Source of the DNA: Pomphorhynchus laevis
Taxonomy: Eukaryota; Acanthocephala; Palaeacanthocephala; Echinorhynchida; Pomphorhynchidae
DNA length: 64,000 nt
Reading direction: 5' to 3'
NCBI GenBank assembly: GCA_012934845.2
Contig: WNNJ02003418.1
Span: forward strand, 57,657-121,656
The position numbers and the translations under genes are program-made. Below are positions 1 to 11,483 of this stretch, in pieces; position 1 is the first letter of the stretch; the number at the start of each line of letters is the position of its first letter. The notes under the pieces were generated by a model. That model worked only from the letters and a program-made list of their open reading frames with translations. It was not told the DNA's origin and ran no database searches.

Positions 1-299
1 GATAGCCGCACAAACAAAATCACTCCGATAACTCCTACGGCAGATTGGACAATTTACGAAAAGGCGGAAGAGAATCTCTGAGACCTATTTCCTTACAGTT
101 GCGATGTTGGATCAACAAAGGATGTCGAGAACGGGAGATAGCCAAACAAACCAAGACAATGAAAATGACAAGCAACAAATTTACAAAATATAAATCAAAT
201 GTGAAGAACAATTGTCAACTCACCACTGACCGGAGGAGTTTTCATTGTCGGGTGACGTGTGACCAGGCAGTTGTACGGAGACAGCGAAAGAGGCATCAA

Positions 300-920
300 C
301 ATCCGAAGCGGACTAGCCTTCATGTAGGAACGTGGGATGTTATCTCGCTGAGCTTGAAAGAACCATAATTAGTTGAAGAGATGGTTCGCTTCGATCTTGA
401 AATAGTCGGAGTGACTTCTCTTCACTATTCTGGAACTTAATCTAAACTTTTGGATCAAGGTTGGACCTTGAACTATTCGGGAGTTACCAACGGAAGGCGA
501 CAACATGTGAGTGTAGAGATACTTACAAGTGCCCGGTTGTCGTTCGTGGTTGAGAGGTTTAACCTAGTGAACGAAAGGCTTGCGTCTCTGAAACTTTTAG
601 TCAAAGAAAGAAAGGGGATAACTGTAGTGTGTGCGTATGCTCCCAATATTATCTCGGAATACGCATCTTTCGTGGAAGATCTTCAGGCTCTGCTTGATAG
701 TACTCCTGTTGGAGATTCCCTCGTTCTATTGGGTGACTAAAATGCTCATGTTGGTAGCAACAGTAGCACTTGGAAGGGGGTGTTGGAGGAGGAATGGTCT
801 CTCTGATCTGAATGCGGGTGGTGTTGAATTATTGCACTTTTGCTTTGGTAAGAGTGCAATAATTATACACACAAGGAGATCAATAGATGCACATGGCATC
901 ATGATGGTCTTAATCTTGTA
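300..920 (+). pseudogene. APE-type LINE, endonuclease part (5' half of a split element)
   Basis: Broken frames read like the apurinic/apyrimidinic-type endonuclease that starts the pol protein of APE-bearing LINEs. They run in order VGTWDV, then EIVGV, then ILTSARLS, then VCAYAPN, then LLGD followed by NAHVG, then a late CTWHHDG. These match the VGTWNVRSL / GVGILTSPRLS / LLGDFNAHVG / YTW series of a common animal LINE family. The enzyme would nick the genomic target before target-primed reverse transcription. Several stops and frame changes mean it is inactive. The RT half of the same kind of element resumes at 6,815 on the same strand, so the copy was probably opened by later insertions. The clade (RTE-like or CR1-like) is not certain. 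Confidence 0.75.
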
Positions 921-1331
921 TTATGTATGCATGTATAATCATATATGCATGTATTATTTATATGTAATATGTATATTATTGGAGCCAGATAAGTTCCAAA
1001 TACGATTTTTTTTGTGCAACTCAAGAAGTTAACGAGACAGCAAAGATATTGCCTCTTTTTCTCACATCTAGCTAGAACTTTCGATTTTTGGGATAGCTTC
1101 ACCGACGACGCGAAGACAACAAAAGTACGAAGGGGCATCTACTGCAGTCATTTGGGGAGAGTAATTTGGAAGCGTTCTAGCTTTTGACAACAACTAAGTT
1201 CGATTTGATGAGAACACCTGCTGAGCATATGGCTTTACTTGCTAAATTCTGTGATCAAGTCGTGCATGGTAACGACTAGTGCGAGGAAGTAAAACATATA
1301 CGCCGTTATTGCCCCGTTCTGTCAAAAAAAG
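921..1331. other. Degraded LINE interior with an AT/TATG-rich patch
   Basis: This stretch follows the endonuclease fragment. It begins with a TATGTATGCATG-like simple patch (about 921-975). The remainder is of mixed composition, with only short open stretches. It may be decayed linker between the endonuclease and RT of the same LINE, but no motif confirms that. Confidence 0.3.
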
Positions 1332-1358
1332 GTCGACCATTCTTAACGAATGGTCGAC
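1332..1358. repeat. Perfect 11-bp inverted repeat, 5-base loop
   Basis: GTCGACCATTC at 1332-1342 faces its exact complement at 1348-1358. It sits at the left edge of the gypsy-like remnant. Confidence 0.85.
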
Positions 1359-2010
1359 GTAATCACGATAAATGGGTTTGAATGCATATGTCAAGTGGCA
1401 AAAGTGAATGTAGGCGTCGGTAAAAAAGAATTAAGCGGCGAGTATTTAGTAGTCAATACACTCTTGATAGACAACGATGCGTTGCTTGTGCTCGATATTA
1501 TTAAGCGAATTGGGGTCATCACAATAACAGATGCGTGAGATATTAGGTTGCATCATGATACGGAAGCTTTTTCAAGCAATAAAAATATTCTCGAAATCCG
1601 AAAATCCACAGTTAACGATGTTGACCTCAACGTTGCAGATTTTATCGTGACATTTAAAGATGGTAGTTGGTGCGTGAAATGGGTGAAGACCGGAAGTGAA
1701 CCAATCCTTAAGAACCGAAAAGGATGCTACGCTCATGAGACGATGGCGACGAATGAGACGGAATATGAGTATTGTGGACATCAAAAACGCGTTTTTGTAA
1801 ATTAGAGTTGTCGACTATCAGCAAATAAGGTTTAAAGACAAGATGTAAAAATTGACGCGATTTGAATTCGGGCTAAGGGTAGCACCGAAGATAATTAATA
1901 CTATTATGGATCATGTTTTGGGAATACGAGAAGATATAAAACTCGCAAAAGATCATTATTTTGAATACGTGATAATTAAGAGCGAACTGATCGATTTTTC
2001 TGCAGTGTTT
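1340..2010 (+). mobile_element. Ty3/gypsy-like LTR retrotransposon remnant (pol part)
   Basis: Fossil. The left part resembles the retropepsin-to-RT linker of gypsy-type pol (ISG-like GEYLVV, then VLDIIKRIGVI, then a FKDGSWCVKW block). About 1,850-2,000 resembles an RT palm segment (FGLRVAPKIINTI). No LTRs, gag or integrase were recognised, so only an internal piece is left. It is broken, with a few breaks visible, and looks old. It lies between the two halves of the LINE in this part of the window. Confidence 0.6.
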
Positions 2011-2077
2011 GGCGAATGATATATATGTAGAAAGAAACGTTTTGGTAAATATAGAACAAATATTATAGGTCAAACAT

Positions 2078-2109
2078 AGTGTTCTATGTTTTGGCAAACA
2101 TAGAACACT
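2078..2109. repeat. Perfect 14-bp inverted repeat, 4-base loop
   Basis: AGTGTTCTATGTTT (2078-2091) and its exact complement (2096-2109) flank TGGC. The hairpin marks the junction between the gypsy remnant and the Penelope-like element that follows. Confidence 0.9.
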
Positions 2110-2110
2110 T

Positions 2111-3300
2111 TTGTTCTATGAGGAGGTACGAATATGTTATATTATTACAAGTCACTGTTCTATAATGGATAAAAAGGGTATAAAGGTTGAATTAGATAAT
2201 AAAACTATACCTATATTATATTGGAATCCAAAATTAGATAAAAATCCAATAAAACCTAGGTTCATATGTAGTGCTTTTAAATGTACAATAAAACCACGTT
2301 CTGTCTATATGAATAAAATACTTAAAGTAATTAAAGCACATTTTGAAAAATATTGTAAGGTTATCGAAATTAATACTAGTATAAAACACTATTCCAGCAT
2401 TTATTCTACAAAAGAATTTCTAGAACACACAGAAGGAATAAATTTTCAGAAAATAAATACATACGATTTTAGTACGCTTTATAAAAATCTAGATTTAGTA
2501 GATATTAAAGATGCATTAGAAAAATTAATTAATCTTATACTCGGAAAAATATATACATATATATGTTATAATAACCATAACGCATATCTAACAAAAATTA
2601 AACCATCAAGTAACTATAATATATGGATAAAATTGAATTATCATAATCCTTAAATATTTTAATAAATCAAAATTATTTCAAAGTAAAAACAATTAAAAGT
2701 TGTTAAAATGGTAGGTAATAGTAGCCCAATTATAGCTAACTTATTTTTAAACTTTATAGAATATGAATTTGTTCATAACTGTGCAAAAATAAATCTGTTT
2801 CGATATATAAATGACATTTGTGTATTAAACTCTAGCAAATCTTTATTTAAACATTTTTCTATTTAACTTTACAAATTTATCCAGGTAGTCTCATTCTTAA
2901 TAAAACCAATATTAATGATAAAGAAGGTGTATATATAGATATGAACATTAAATTAACATTAACTAAAACTACTATTAATTTATATCGTAAAGATGACATA
3001 TTTAAATTTACAAGAAACATATTTTTGCATGAGCATTCATGCATACCATATAATATAAAATATAATACATTAAATAATGAAATTTTAAGAATTGCAGACA
3101 ATATGTAATGATATTGGCTTTCTTAAAAATCATTTAAATAATTTAATAGATACATATTTTAAACTAGGTTACTATAAAAATAACATCAAACAGAAAATAG
3201 TAAAATATACAAATCAACACTATAATATTAAAAATAAATTTAAACTCTTAAGTCTAAATCAACAAATTAAATTAATTGTTATTAGTAAGTAATTTTAGAA
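2111..3300 (+). pseudogene. Penelope-like element 1 (PLE1), reverse transcriptase
   Basis: A broken RT of the Penelope-like class. The first open block (2111-2653) carries the fingers motifs KPRFICSAFKCTIKP and YDFSTLYKNL, matching the PLE pattern CTTKPLS... / FDFSTLYT. A second block (about 2710-2860) reads GNSSPIIANLF and YINDICVLN, the counterpart of the G-SSP-A and YxDD boxes. A third (2880-3292) holds the PLE thumb (DMNIKLTLTKTTINLYRKDD, then IPYNIKYNTL, then NEILRIA). The element is strongly AT-biased, with a few breaks. No GIY-YIG domain was seen after the thumb. It belongs to the same family as the reverse-strand copy at 14,172-16,912 and is followed by the shared terminal module. Confidence 0.8.
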
Positions 3301-3765
3301 AACTATTATAATTAATAGTTTAAATATAAAAAATATAAAATTATATCCTATTAAACATAAACCGATATTTATAAATTATATCCTATTAAACATAAAAAAT
3401 ATAATTTGTATTAAAATAAGATACGTGATGATCAAGTTTCATCAGAGGAAATAATACGTTATTAGCATGTATTTTCCTTGCTGCTATGTTAGTTGGAATA
3501 ATATGGGGCCAAGACCATATAACATAGCAGTTCCTCCTGATGATTAATATCCCTTATTCGGATACATCGTTTGTTATTTCTTAGTCAATTCATAAAAATT
3601 GACTTTTATTTTAAATTTAGATTTTAAATTTTAACTAAATATAAATTATATAAAATTAAATTATTTATAATAATTTATTATTTAATTATTTAAATTTTAT
3701 TTAGCATTATTTTTTAAGATTATTAATAATATAAAATACGTAAACTCAGTTAGCTGAGTTTACCA
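3300..3765 (-). repeat. PLE terminal module, copy M1 (3' flank of PLE1)
   Basis: This is the reverse-orientation copy of the window's main repeat. It contains CTGCTATGTTA (3481-3491) facing its perfect complement TAACATAGCAG (3520-3530), then the conserved AATTCATAAAAA block. It ends in the terminal word ATACGTAAACTCAGTTAGCTGA near 3737-3757 (canonical orientation: TCAGCTAACTGAGTCTACGTAT). It lies directly 3' of the PLE1 reading frame, as in the second copy, so it is taken as the element's own end. Confidence 0.75.
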
Positions 3766-3769
3766 AATT

Positions 3770-5690
3770 GATGTACAAAAAATATTCTAAGAAATATAAT
3801 TCTTTAATTATAAAACATGCATTAGAATTAAGATTAAATGTTGTCTAAATGTTATCTAAATGAACTGTCATATTATCTTTTCCGAGCTCTGTTCTTCATC
3901 CCAACATATTAACGAGGCCAAATGCATCTAATGATGTACTTCATCTAATTAAATTTTATTGTGATATCTTATTCTTACATGCATAATATAATTTACATAC
4001 TATCCAAATATATTCTCGACTAACAAAGATAAACCTAACAATAAAAATATGACAAGCAAAACCAAAACATTAATCGAAATTTAAACAGTATGCAAATTAC
4101 ATCATTTATTTAGTCTTGGTATGTGGGAATATTTTTCTGTTGATAATCTCAAGTATGATAAAACTACTAACCAAAGTTTGTTCGAAAATACATTTAGTTA
4201 CGCTTTGTAACGTGCAATAATCTTAATCTTAAAAATAAATATATTTAATATATTAAAATTTATACTATTACTTAAATATTATTGTATATATTAAACATGC
4301 ATTTACATTTTGATATACATGTTTAGTATATTATATATTTATAATATTTGTATAGTATATATGTATATTAAATGTATATATTAATATATTATACTAAAAT
4401 ATATTATATTTTAATATATAAACAGATTACATATAATAAAAATACATTTATACAAATAAGTAAAAAAATATTATATTTTGATTTAACATACATTGAAATT
4501 AAGTGCAAATCGCAAACATTATTATATCTCAAAGTGAATAAGGAAAACATGTCTATGGATAGAATAATGGAAATATATTTTGTAAATTAGTTTATCTGAA
4601 TAATGATGCATAAATCAAACGCTATTGATACAAGTCATCACCCTTATAATTTAACAAATGTATTTTGGTAGACAGTAAAACCAACTTGTACGATAATTTT
4701 GTTATGACCGATATTCTATGTAGTTAGCAAATACAGCAAAATCTTACTTTGAAGGATATAAGTTCTGTCCAGAATTAACAGATGATGTTCTGAGAAATTA
4801 TTTTAAAGTAGCATCTAGTAGAAAAATGTAAAGTTTGTAGAGCAGATAATATTTTTAGGACAGAAAAGTACAGGCATTTGAAAATATATATTTAACGCAA
4901 ATCGAAGTATACGTAGGCAACAAAGATGTGTGTATATTATCAGGAAAATAAAGTTAAGGAACACGTTCTAAAAATCAGAAATGTAAAAACAACATTTTAC
5001 TACAAAATCGTAGTTTTTAAATTAGAAAAATCGATTAGTAAACAAAGATATAGATCATTAACATGCCTATTTATTATCTAGTTTAACCTAAAAAAGATTG
5101 CAAGCTTTGAACGTTTTGATTATAAACACATGAAGTTGAAAATAACAAGGATCGGTTGATAAAAGGACTGAAGTTCTGCTGATGTTATCTTGATTACAAA
5201 ACAAGAGTAAATGCATTCAAAATAGATTCGTGAACATTAAAAATATCAAAAAATAAGAATATTCAATACAGTAATTTTTATTGTATTGTAACACTCTCTA
5301 GTATCTAATACTATATATAGCTGATGTTAATAGTTATTTACTTTTATAATAATATGAAGAAGTTAAAATCGACTGCGATTCTTCCGTATTGAACAGCGTT
5401 CATGTTGTAATGAAACATCATACAGTGATAATTGAAATATAATGGCGCACAATAGAATTATCATTACAAAGTTGCATTTTCTCCTATCATTTTATACCTC
5501 ATGTACAATTTTAGTAAAATTTGTTGAAATTTGTAAAATTTGTTAAAATTTGTTCAGGAAAAATTTTTGGGGAGTGTAAAATCAATAACGTTTCAAGTCC
5601 TGAAATATTTTAAAACAATAACATTACCTATAAAAACAGCTGGACAATCAAAATTTTATTTTAACAAAATCGAAAAAGGTGTATTCAAAT
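3770..5690. other. AT-rich DNA without a recognisable gene
   Basis: There are only short, low-complexity open frames (for example 4372-4590). No splice-bounded exon, RNA gene or transposon motif was recognised. Confidence 0.5.
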
Positions 5691-5699
5691 TTTAATAAA

Positions 5700-6762
5700 A
5701 GACTTTATTAAATAATATTCAAATTTTCAAACACGACTGTGTTTATCATCAGGAATTGTATCAAGAGCTGTTAAGCCTTGTGCATGTTTATACCATTTGA
5801 GGAAACACACGCTACACATCGGCTATTCAAGGAACAAAATAAAAGTAAACAGTGAGTGAGCAGAAACGAATATGTATTACAATCAAAAATATTAAAATAA
5901 AATAATTCAATAATCATTCAATTTTTCTCAGTTATATTTTTTCTCAGCTTTTTTATTCTATCAAACTTTTTATTCAAAAGAAAACAGATAATACAAATTA
6001 AACAATACAATTGAAATTGCAGAGACAATAAAATCAACTAAAACCAAATTTTAATTAGATTAAAATAAGTCAGACCAAAAAAACCAAAACACAAAGAATA
6101 CAATAATTGCAAAGCATATATCAATGAAAGCATAGATCGTGACCTCCAGTGTTGCCCTCTAAACATTTTTGTCTAAAGGACCTAATAAATAGTGACTCCG
6201 AGGCAAATCTAGTTTTTAGATAAGGTTGAACAAACTCAATCTTCGAAGAGTCAATACTCAAGAAGTGACCAGCTTTCCTAATATTTTGTGCAAAGACACA
6301 TTTAACTATTCCTAGGTGTGCACATGCGCGTGTTCAAAAATCCTTTCTCGTAAGTGACGACGAGTCTGTCGAACATATAATTTCTCACACGAGGATCAAG
6401 GAATGCTGTACACTGCACCAAAAGGGTCCCTTTTTGGTTTGCGCTTAAAGAAGCCGGATAATTTACTGTTGGATTTTGAGTAGCCAGTAATACTGCATTT
6501 ACAATCACGTGTTAATTGAATGAGTATTTTACGAAAATATTTAGAAACTTTATACAAAGTTATTCAAATTTATTCACCAACACATAGTGTTGGTGAATAA
6601 ATTAGTGTCGGATTTGGAGCAATAAAAACATCATTAACATATCGTCTCCACATAATAAGTGGGGATGTATCTGCTATGATCCTCATTCAATTTCCTCAAA
6701 TAAATCTCTGCTAAAGTGGGGGCCGAGAGGCTGCCCATAGCAACGCCATCTACTTGTTCAAA
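5700..6762 (-). pseudogene. Penelope-like element 3 (PLE3): RT fragment plus GIY-YIG endonuclease
   Basis: On the minus strand about 6693-6762 reads QVDGVAMGS then APTLAEI, the RT box of GIY-YIG-bearing PLEs (QxDGVAMGSPLGPxLA). About 6600-6640 reads VNDVFIAPN, the YxDD region. About 6310-6440 reads AVYSIPCSSCEKLYVRQT then RHLREKIFEH, the PLE GIY-YIG nuclease (VYxIxCxxCxxxYVGQT). The family differs from PLE1/PLE2 in motif wording and base use. It has several breaks. The right end abuts the RT half of the LINE. The left end is not resolved: the AT-rich part 5700-6130 is assigned only by position. Confidence 0.7.
6569..6601. repeat. Perfect 15-bp inverted repeat, 3-base loop, inside PLE3
   Basis: TTTATTCACCAACAC (6569-6583) faces its exact complement (6587-6601) across ATA. 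It interrupts the PLE3 RT just past the YxDD region. Confidence 0.9.
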
Positions 6763-6796
6763 TAACTTGTCTTAAATTTTATTTAAAGACAAGTTA
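6763..6796. repeat. 11-bp inverted repeat at the PLE3/LINE junction
   Basis: TAACTTGTCTT (6763-6773) and its complement (6786-6796), with extra AAAT/ATTT pairing inside. It lies where PLE3 stops and the LINE RT half resumes. Confidence 0.8.
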
Positions 6797-6814
6797 CTTC
6801 CTTAATACAGATAA

Positions 6815-8168
6815 TGTGCCTTCTTTTGTGATAGAAAAATATTCGAAGTTAATAGATCCCATTACCTTGACAGAGGTCACTACTGTTGTTCACAAACTTC
6901 CTAATGACAAATCTGCCGAGGTTAATGATATTCGACCTGATATTTTGTGAAAACTAATGACTCTGAATATATGAAGTGGATAACACGACTATTCAACGCA
7001 TCTCTGAAGTCAGGAAAGGTTCCTGGGATTGGTCAAATTAGGGTGGTAATTCCTGTCTATAACCAAGAGAATCGCAGAGAATGTTCAAATCAACGCTCAA
7101 ACAGTTCATATGTGTTTTGTAGATTTGGAGAAGGCTTTCAATCGTGTATCAAAAGATAGGTTGTGAGAGCTACTTAAGCAAAACAAAGTTCCGCACTACA
7201 TTCATGTAGCTGTTGACTATTTATACGAACTAAACACGAATTGTGTTAGGAAGTTTGAGTCGTTCCTGTAGGTGTTGGACTCCATCATGGCTGCAATTGT
7301 CTCCACTTTTTTCCTTGTTTACATTGATAAAATTTCATGATGGGCCGCTTGTCGGAGTTTGGTCTTCGGTTTATCCCGATCAGGATATCATCTTTGCTCT
7401 TCTCAGACGATGTTGTCTTGTTATCCTACAATACTAATGACCTCCAATGCTTTCTGGATTGATTTACATCGTAATGTCAAGTGCCCAAAATGAAATTTAG
7501 CAAATCCAAAACTGTCTTTATGTGTTCTGCATCGTCGTTTGTTTGTTTTCTTAAGTTTGTAACATCGTCGATACGAATTGGTGATAAGGTCTTGCCCGAC
7601 ATGGAAGAGTTCTAGATAGACGGATCTGTACAGCTAACTCAGTAATGTGTTCGTTGAGCAGATCAGTTGTGGTAAAGAGAAAGTTAAGCCTTCATGCGAT
7701 GCTTAAATTTATTACACAGTCTTCTTATTATCTATGCTCACGTATGGGCATGAATTATGTGTCATGACATAAAGTACTAGATATCAAGGAGAGGCGACTG
7801 AAACGTGATCCCTTCTAGGTGTGGCCGATTCAGCCTTAGAGATAAAATTTGAAGCTACGTAATCCGCAAGAATTTTGGTGTAAAATCTCTGTTTCTCCTA
7901 GTTGACGGAAGTCAGCTGAGATGGCTAAGCCACGTTTTGAGGATGGTTATGAAGCCTATTTCTTGTGAAGTGTTCCCGATTGAACTTTCTGGAAAGAGAC
8001 CTTAAGGTAGACCTCGTAGAGAGATCAAACTCTCCATTTTACAAGGAACGTTTAGGACTATCTGAAAGGGAAGTCTGGTCGGCCACTCAGGACCATTATA
8101 CTTGGGCACGTCTTGTCAGTGCACAGCCTGCACAACCCGAGCTCCGGAACAGTGGAAACAATGAATAA
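6815..8168 (+). pseudogene. APE-type LINE, reverse transcriptase part (3' half of the split element)
   Basis: Broken frames follow the RT and C-terminal region of the same LINE family as 300-920. In order they read LTEVTTVVHKLPNDKS, then ITRLFNASLKSGKVP, then a FVDLEKAFNRV box in a second frame. The core box then reads LLFSDDVVLLSYN, in place of FADDVVLL. Next come LTYGHEL, QLRWLSHVLRM and GKRP..GRPR, and a closing LSEREVWSATQDH. That closing tail matches the GEREVW ending of the family. Many stops and frame changes are present. The short tail after the last stop (8166) leads into AT-rich DNA. The domain order and strand agree with the endonuclease half at the left edge of the window. Confidence 0.8.
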
Positions 8169-8341
8169 ATTGTATATATATTTTAATATGTTTATTTAAG
8201 TAAATACTGTTATGTTATTAATGCGTTCAGTAAAAATAATATTGAGAAATATGTGCTCTCTAATGTAGAATTCAACAACTTAGATATTTTGAGACTGGCT
8301 CAAATAAAGTTTTGCAAATAATTGATAATGATTCATTATTG

Positions 8342-8520
8342 ATAAAGAATTATTGAAGCTGGATCAAAAAACGGGGAAACTGTTATTTGATATTTCGCTA
8401 ACCTCTGTTAGCATCTTCAGAAAATTACATCTTCAGGTAATTTCCTCAATATGCTAACTGAAGCTAGCGAAATATCAAATAAAAGTTTCTCTTTTTTGAT
8501 CCAGCTCAATAATTCTTTAT
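8342..8520. repeat. Fold-back repeat, arms about 85 bp
   Basis: The left arm (8342-8428) runs from AAAGAATTATTGAAGCTGG to the centre. The right arm (8436-8520) is its near-complement, ending CCAGCTCAATAATTCTTT. Matches include TATTTGATATTTCGCTA against TAGCGAAATATCAAATA. No ORF is present. It could be a palindromic MITE-like element or a snap-back duplication. Confidence 0.8.
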
Positions 8521-8559
8521 AAATTTTTGCATTCAAAACAATTTATCATATATAATTTG

Positions 8560-11480
8560 TAAAAATGTTCTTAAAATGCAATTACCTGTAAACAAACTGG
8601 AACCATATTTTAATCTATTCTCTTCTGTGAATACTATTTAAATATTGTAAGTTGGCCGATATTAATAACCACTATACATTCAAAGTAGTTGTGCAAATGA
8701 CTATTTTATAAAGCAGTTAATGAAAACCGTTCGTTTATTTTCAACACTACTTGGTTAATTACAAATACGATATAGGGCTATATTTTGGTTTATTTGCGAT
8801 TTTAAACAAAATAAGTTTGTAGTCATATGCAAATGCTCGATTCGACTTAAAGACAAGATAATTATACTTTATTGTTTTAACCGAATGATACAAAGGCAGT
8901 GCTGGTATAAAGTAAATACGACGTAGGAAATATATCACAGGCTAATAAATCAAGTTAAGTATATTATCGATTGTTTACTAGCAATGCATATTTGTATATC
9001 ATCCAATGTTCCTCGTCAATTAAATGTGCATTCAATGATATCCTTGTATATTCTAGATATTGTAAGTTGGTTAGAAAATATCGACATTCGGGTTAATAAA
9101 GGTTTTCACCAGGCAATTTGGAATGAAATTTTCATATAAACTACTAACTGCCGCAATGAGATGTCTTTAAAGCTAATCAATTTAAAAAAGCAAGGTTCCG
9201 TCCTCATATAACACATAAAATTCGAGAATTTTACTGATTGGCGATTTACACTCATCGGATGAGACCGGTGTAATACTTAAGATATCAAATGTATGCATGG
9301 AACTTAGTGAGCATATCTAGCGGATAATGAATTTACAAAGAGATACCAATTTCATCAAATGTGACAGTATGTTCTGGCTCGTTGTGAGTATAAATTTGCA
9401 AAGGACGACATGGGATCGTATCCGCTCATTATTGGTAGTAAAGATGACCAGAAGTGTTTAGACATTTTGCACATTCCAAAGAATACTTCGACACAACGTT
9501 TGCAAATTTGAATTACAAATTGAATCATACAGATATTTCGAATGAAACGAAATAGCAAATTAATAATTTGGAATTCGAAACTAACGAGTATATTTTTCTA
9601 TTAGAAACGTTGAATCAAAGTATTATCTGATATAATATAGTGCATATGATATTATGAGGTATGATTTATTACGTTCGAGCTGAATGTTTATCAAATTTAT
9701 ACTGCCTGCTACCCATTATTGTATTATACGAACAAGGAATCACAAACAAACGGAAACGATATTATGCTGCCTTGGTAGATTTATACGCACAACAAACCAC
9801 AACAAACAGTCACATTCGATGAAATTGATAATGATTTGAAAATCAAAAATCTGTGAGATACGCTCAGTAAGCTCCATATATTGGATATCTCAAGTATTAC
9901 GCCGATCTTATCAGATCAGTGTAAACTGCCGATAGTAGAATATTTCCCGTGTTAGATAAGGACGCAAAATTTGACAGTTTGTAAACACTGTGTATTCGCT
10001 GTAACTTAATCGAAAATAATCACGATTATCCGCCAGATATGACTTATCTCTAACAAGGCGTTGATCTACAAGACAGCAATTATAACAGCAGTTAAGCAAA
10101 TTAGTCAAAAAGTAAACAAACAATATCTAAAAAGTAAAACACGCCTCTTATCGCAATAGCAAAACAACTTTAATGCACTCACTACTCACTGCAGCAGCCA
10201 AAAGACAACTAATTGCAAATAATCGTTAGTGATAAGCTAAAATTTAAATTTTCGATCATTCAATGATGTAGTTAAGATATCGAATATAGTTACATCAAAT
10301 TTACCAAAATAAAAATCACGTCCACTGTAAACAACTCACTACGCCGGCTTGATAAAAATAAAAGCAGAATGTCAGTTTGTGCATTCTGAGTGAAAAATCG
10401 TCGAGAATCTGTCTGCAACGTCTCCTAGCGTATCAATTATGTATTGCAGTTAATTGTTATCGGCGAAAGCGCTAATGCCTGTAGCTACTGTGTAATCTTC
10501 TTGCTATTGGGTTGCAGCAGTGCGAGTCTGGTGTGTTAAATGCAGCTTCGTCTATGAAATGTTGCAGTAATGCAACAGTCACATAATTGTGGTGGTCAAG
10601 AAGAATCTTCGTGGATATTCTTTGTCTGGAGCAAAACAGCACGTTGCGCTTGATCAACATTTTCTCTATTCACAAAGCGGAACCGTTCTAATATGCGCAG
10701 CTACACTACCAAACAGTATTTGAACGATTCGTCAAAAAAAGACAGTAAAGAACGCAAACACTTCGGATATCATACGTGCCTCCTGAAAACGTTTACACAA
10801 TTAGAAAAAGTAGTAGCTGTGCAACTGCAGAGCTTTTTTATAAAATGTTGACTTGCTTCTGTATATTGGTGCTTATCAGCAGCATTCTTCAAGGCAAACA
10901 GTGGCCAGAACTTAGTTCTATCACACTCGCATGGTACTTTTGTTGGTACATCGAAAGTGGCAATGTGATAAAGAGAAAGAGCCTAATTTTATCAGCATTT
11001 GCAATATGAAAAGGTGAGATTTAAAGCCAAATGGTCTACTGACTTGAGACTGCTGAAATAACGCAAATATTAACGACAGATAATGACAAAAATACGTGTC
11101 TCAACAGAAATATATTGGATTGTAAAGAGTAATCGAAGCAACAGTGAAAAATTAACATATGAAGGGACTTTTCACAAAAGCAGCAATGAACACGCCAAGA
11201 GGTTCAAATGTACGATGAATGCAAAATATAATGTATAAGCACATTTCAATAGCGGACGATGACCTTCGTAATCACCAACGTAGAAATCCGGTCATTGAGT
11301 AAACTCTTCACCGGGTCGGATATTCATGGATATCGCTTACATCGTAACAGTCCAAGTTAAAACTCAAATATCAACGTTTGGTTGAAGCATTCTCTAACAA
11401 GGCTAAACCTCCATCTACTAAAAACAAGGTTAAACCTCCATTGTCTAAACAGTCCAACAAAAGTCAGGACTAATATTATT
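8560..11480. other. No recognised gene; two weakly coding-like patches
   Basis: Mostly AT-rich. About 9,360-9,560 (+) and 10,380-10,680 have less biased composition and short open frames (the former reads AKDDMGSYPLIIGSKDD). I cannot place either in a family; they may be decayed retroelement gag or linker. An ORF at 10,776-11,009 has no recognisable motif. Confidence 0.4.
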
Positions 11481-11483
11481 TAA

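Noticed and set aside
10472-10660. Minus-strand ORF resembling a mariner transposase (LLDHHNYVTVALLQ)
   Set aside because: No DDE/D spacing, no terminal inverted repeats, and the similarity is only a few residues.
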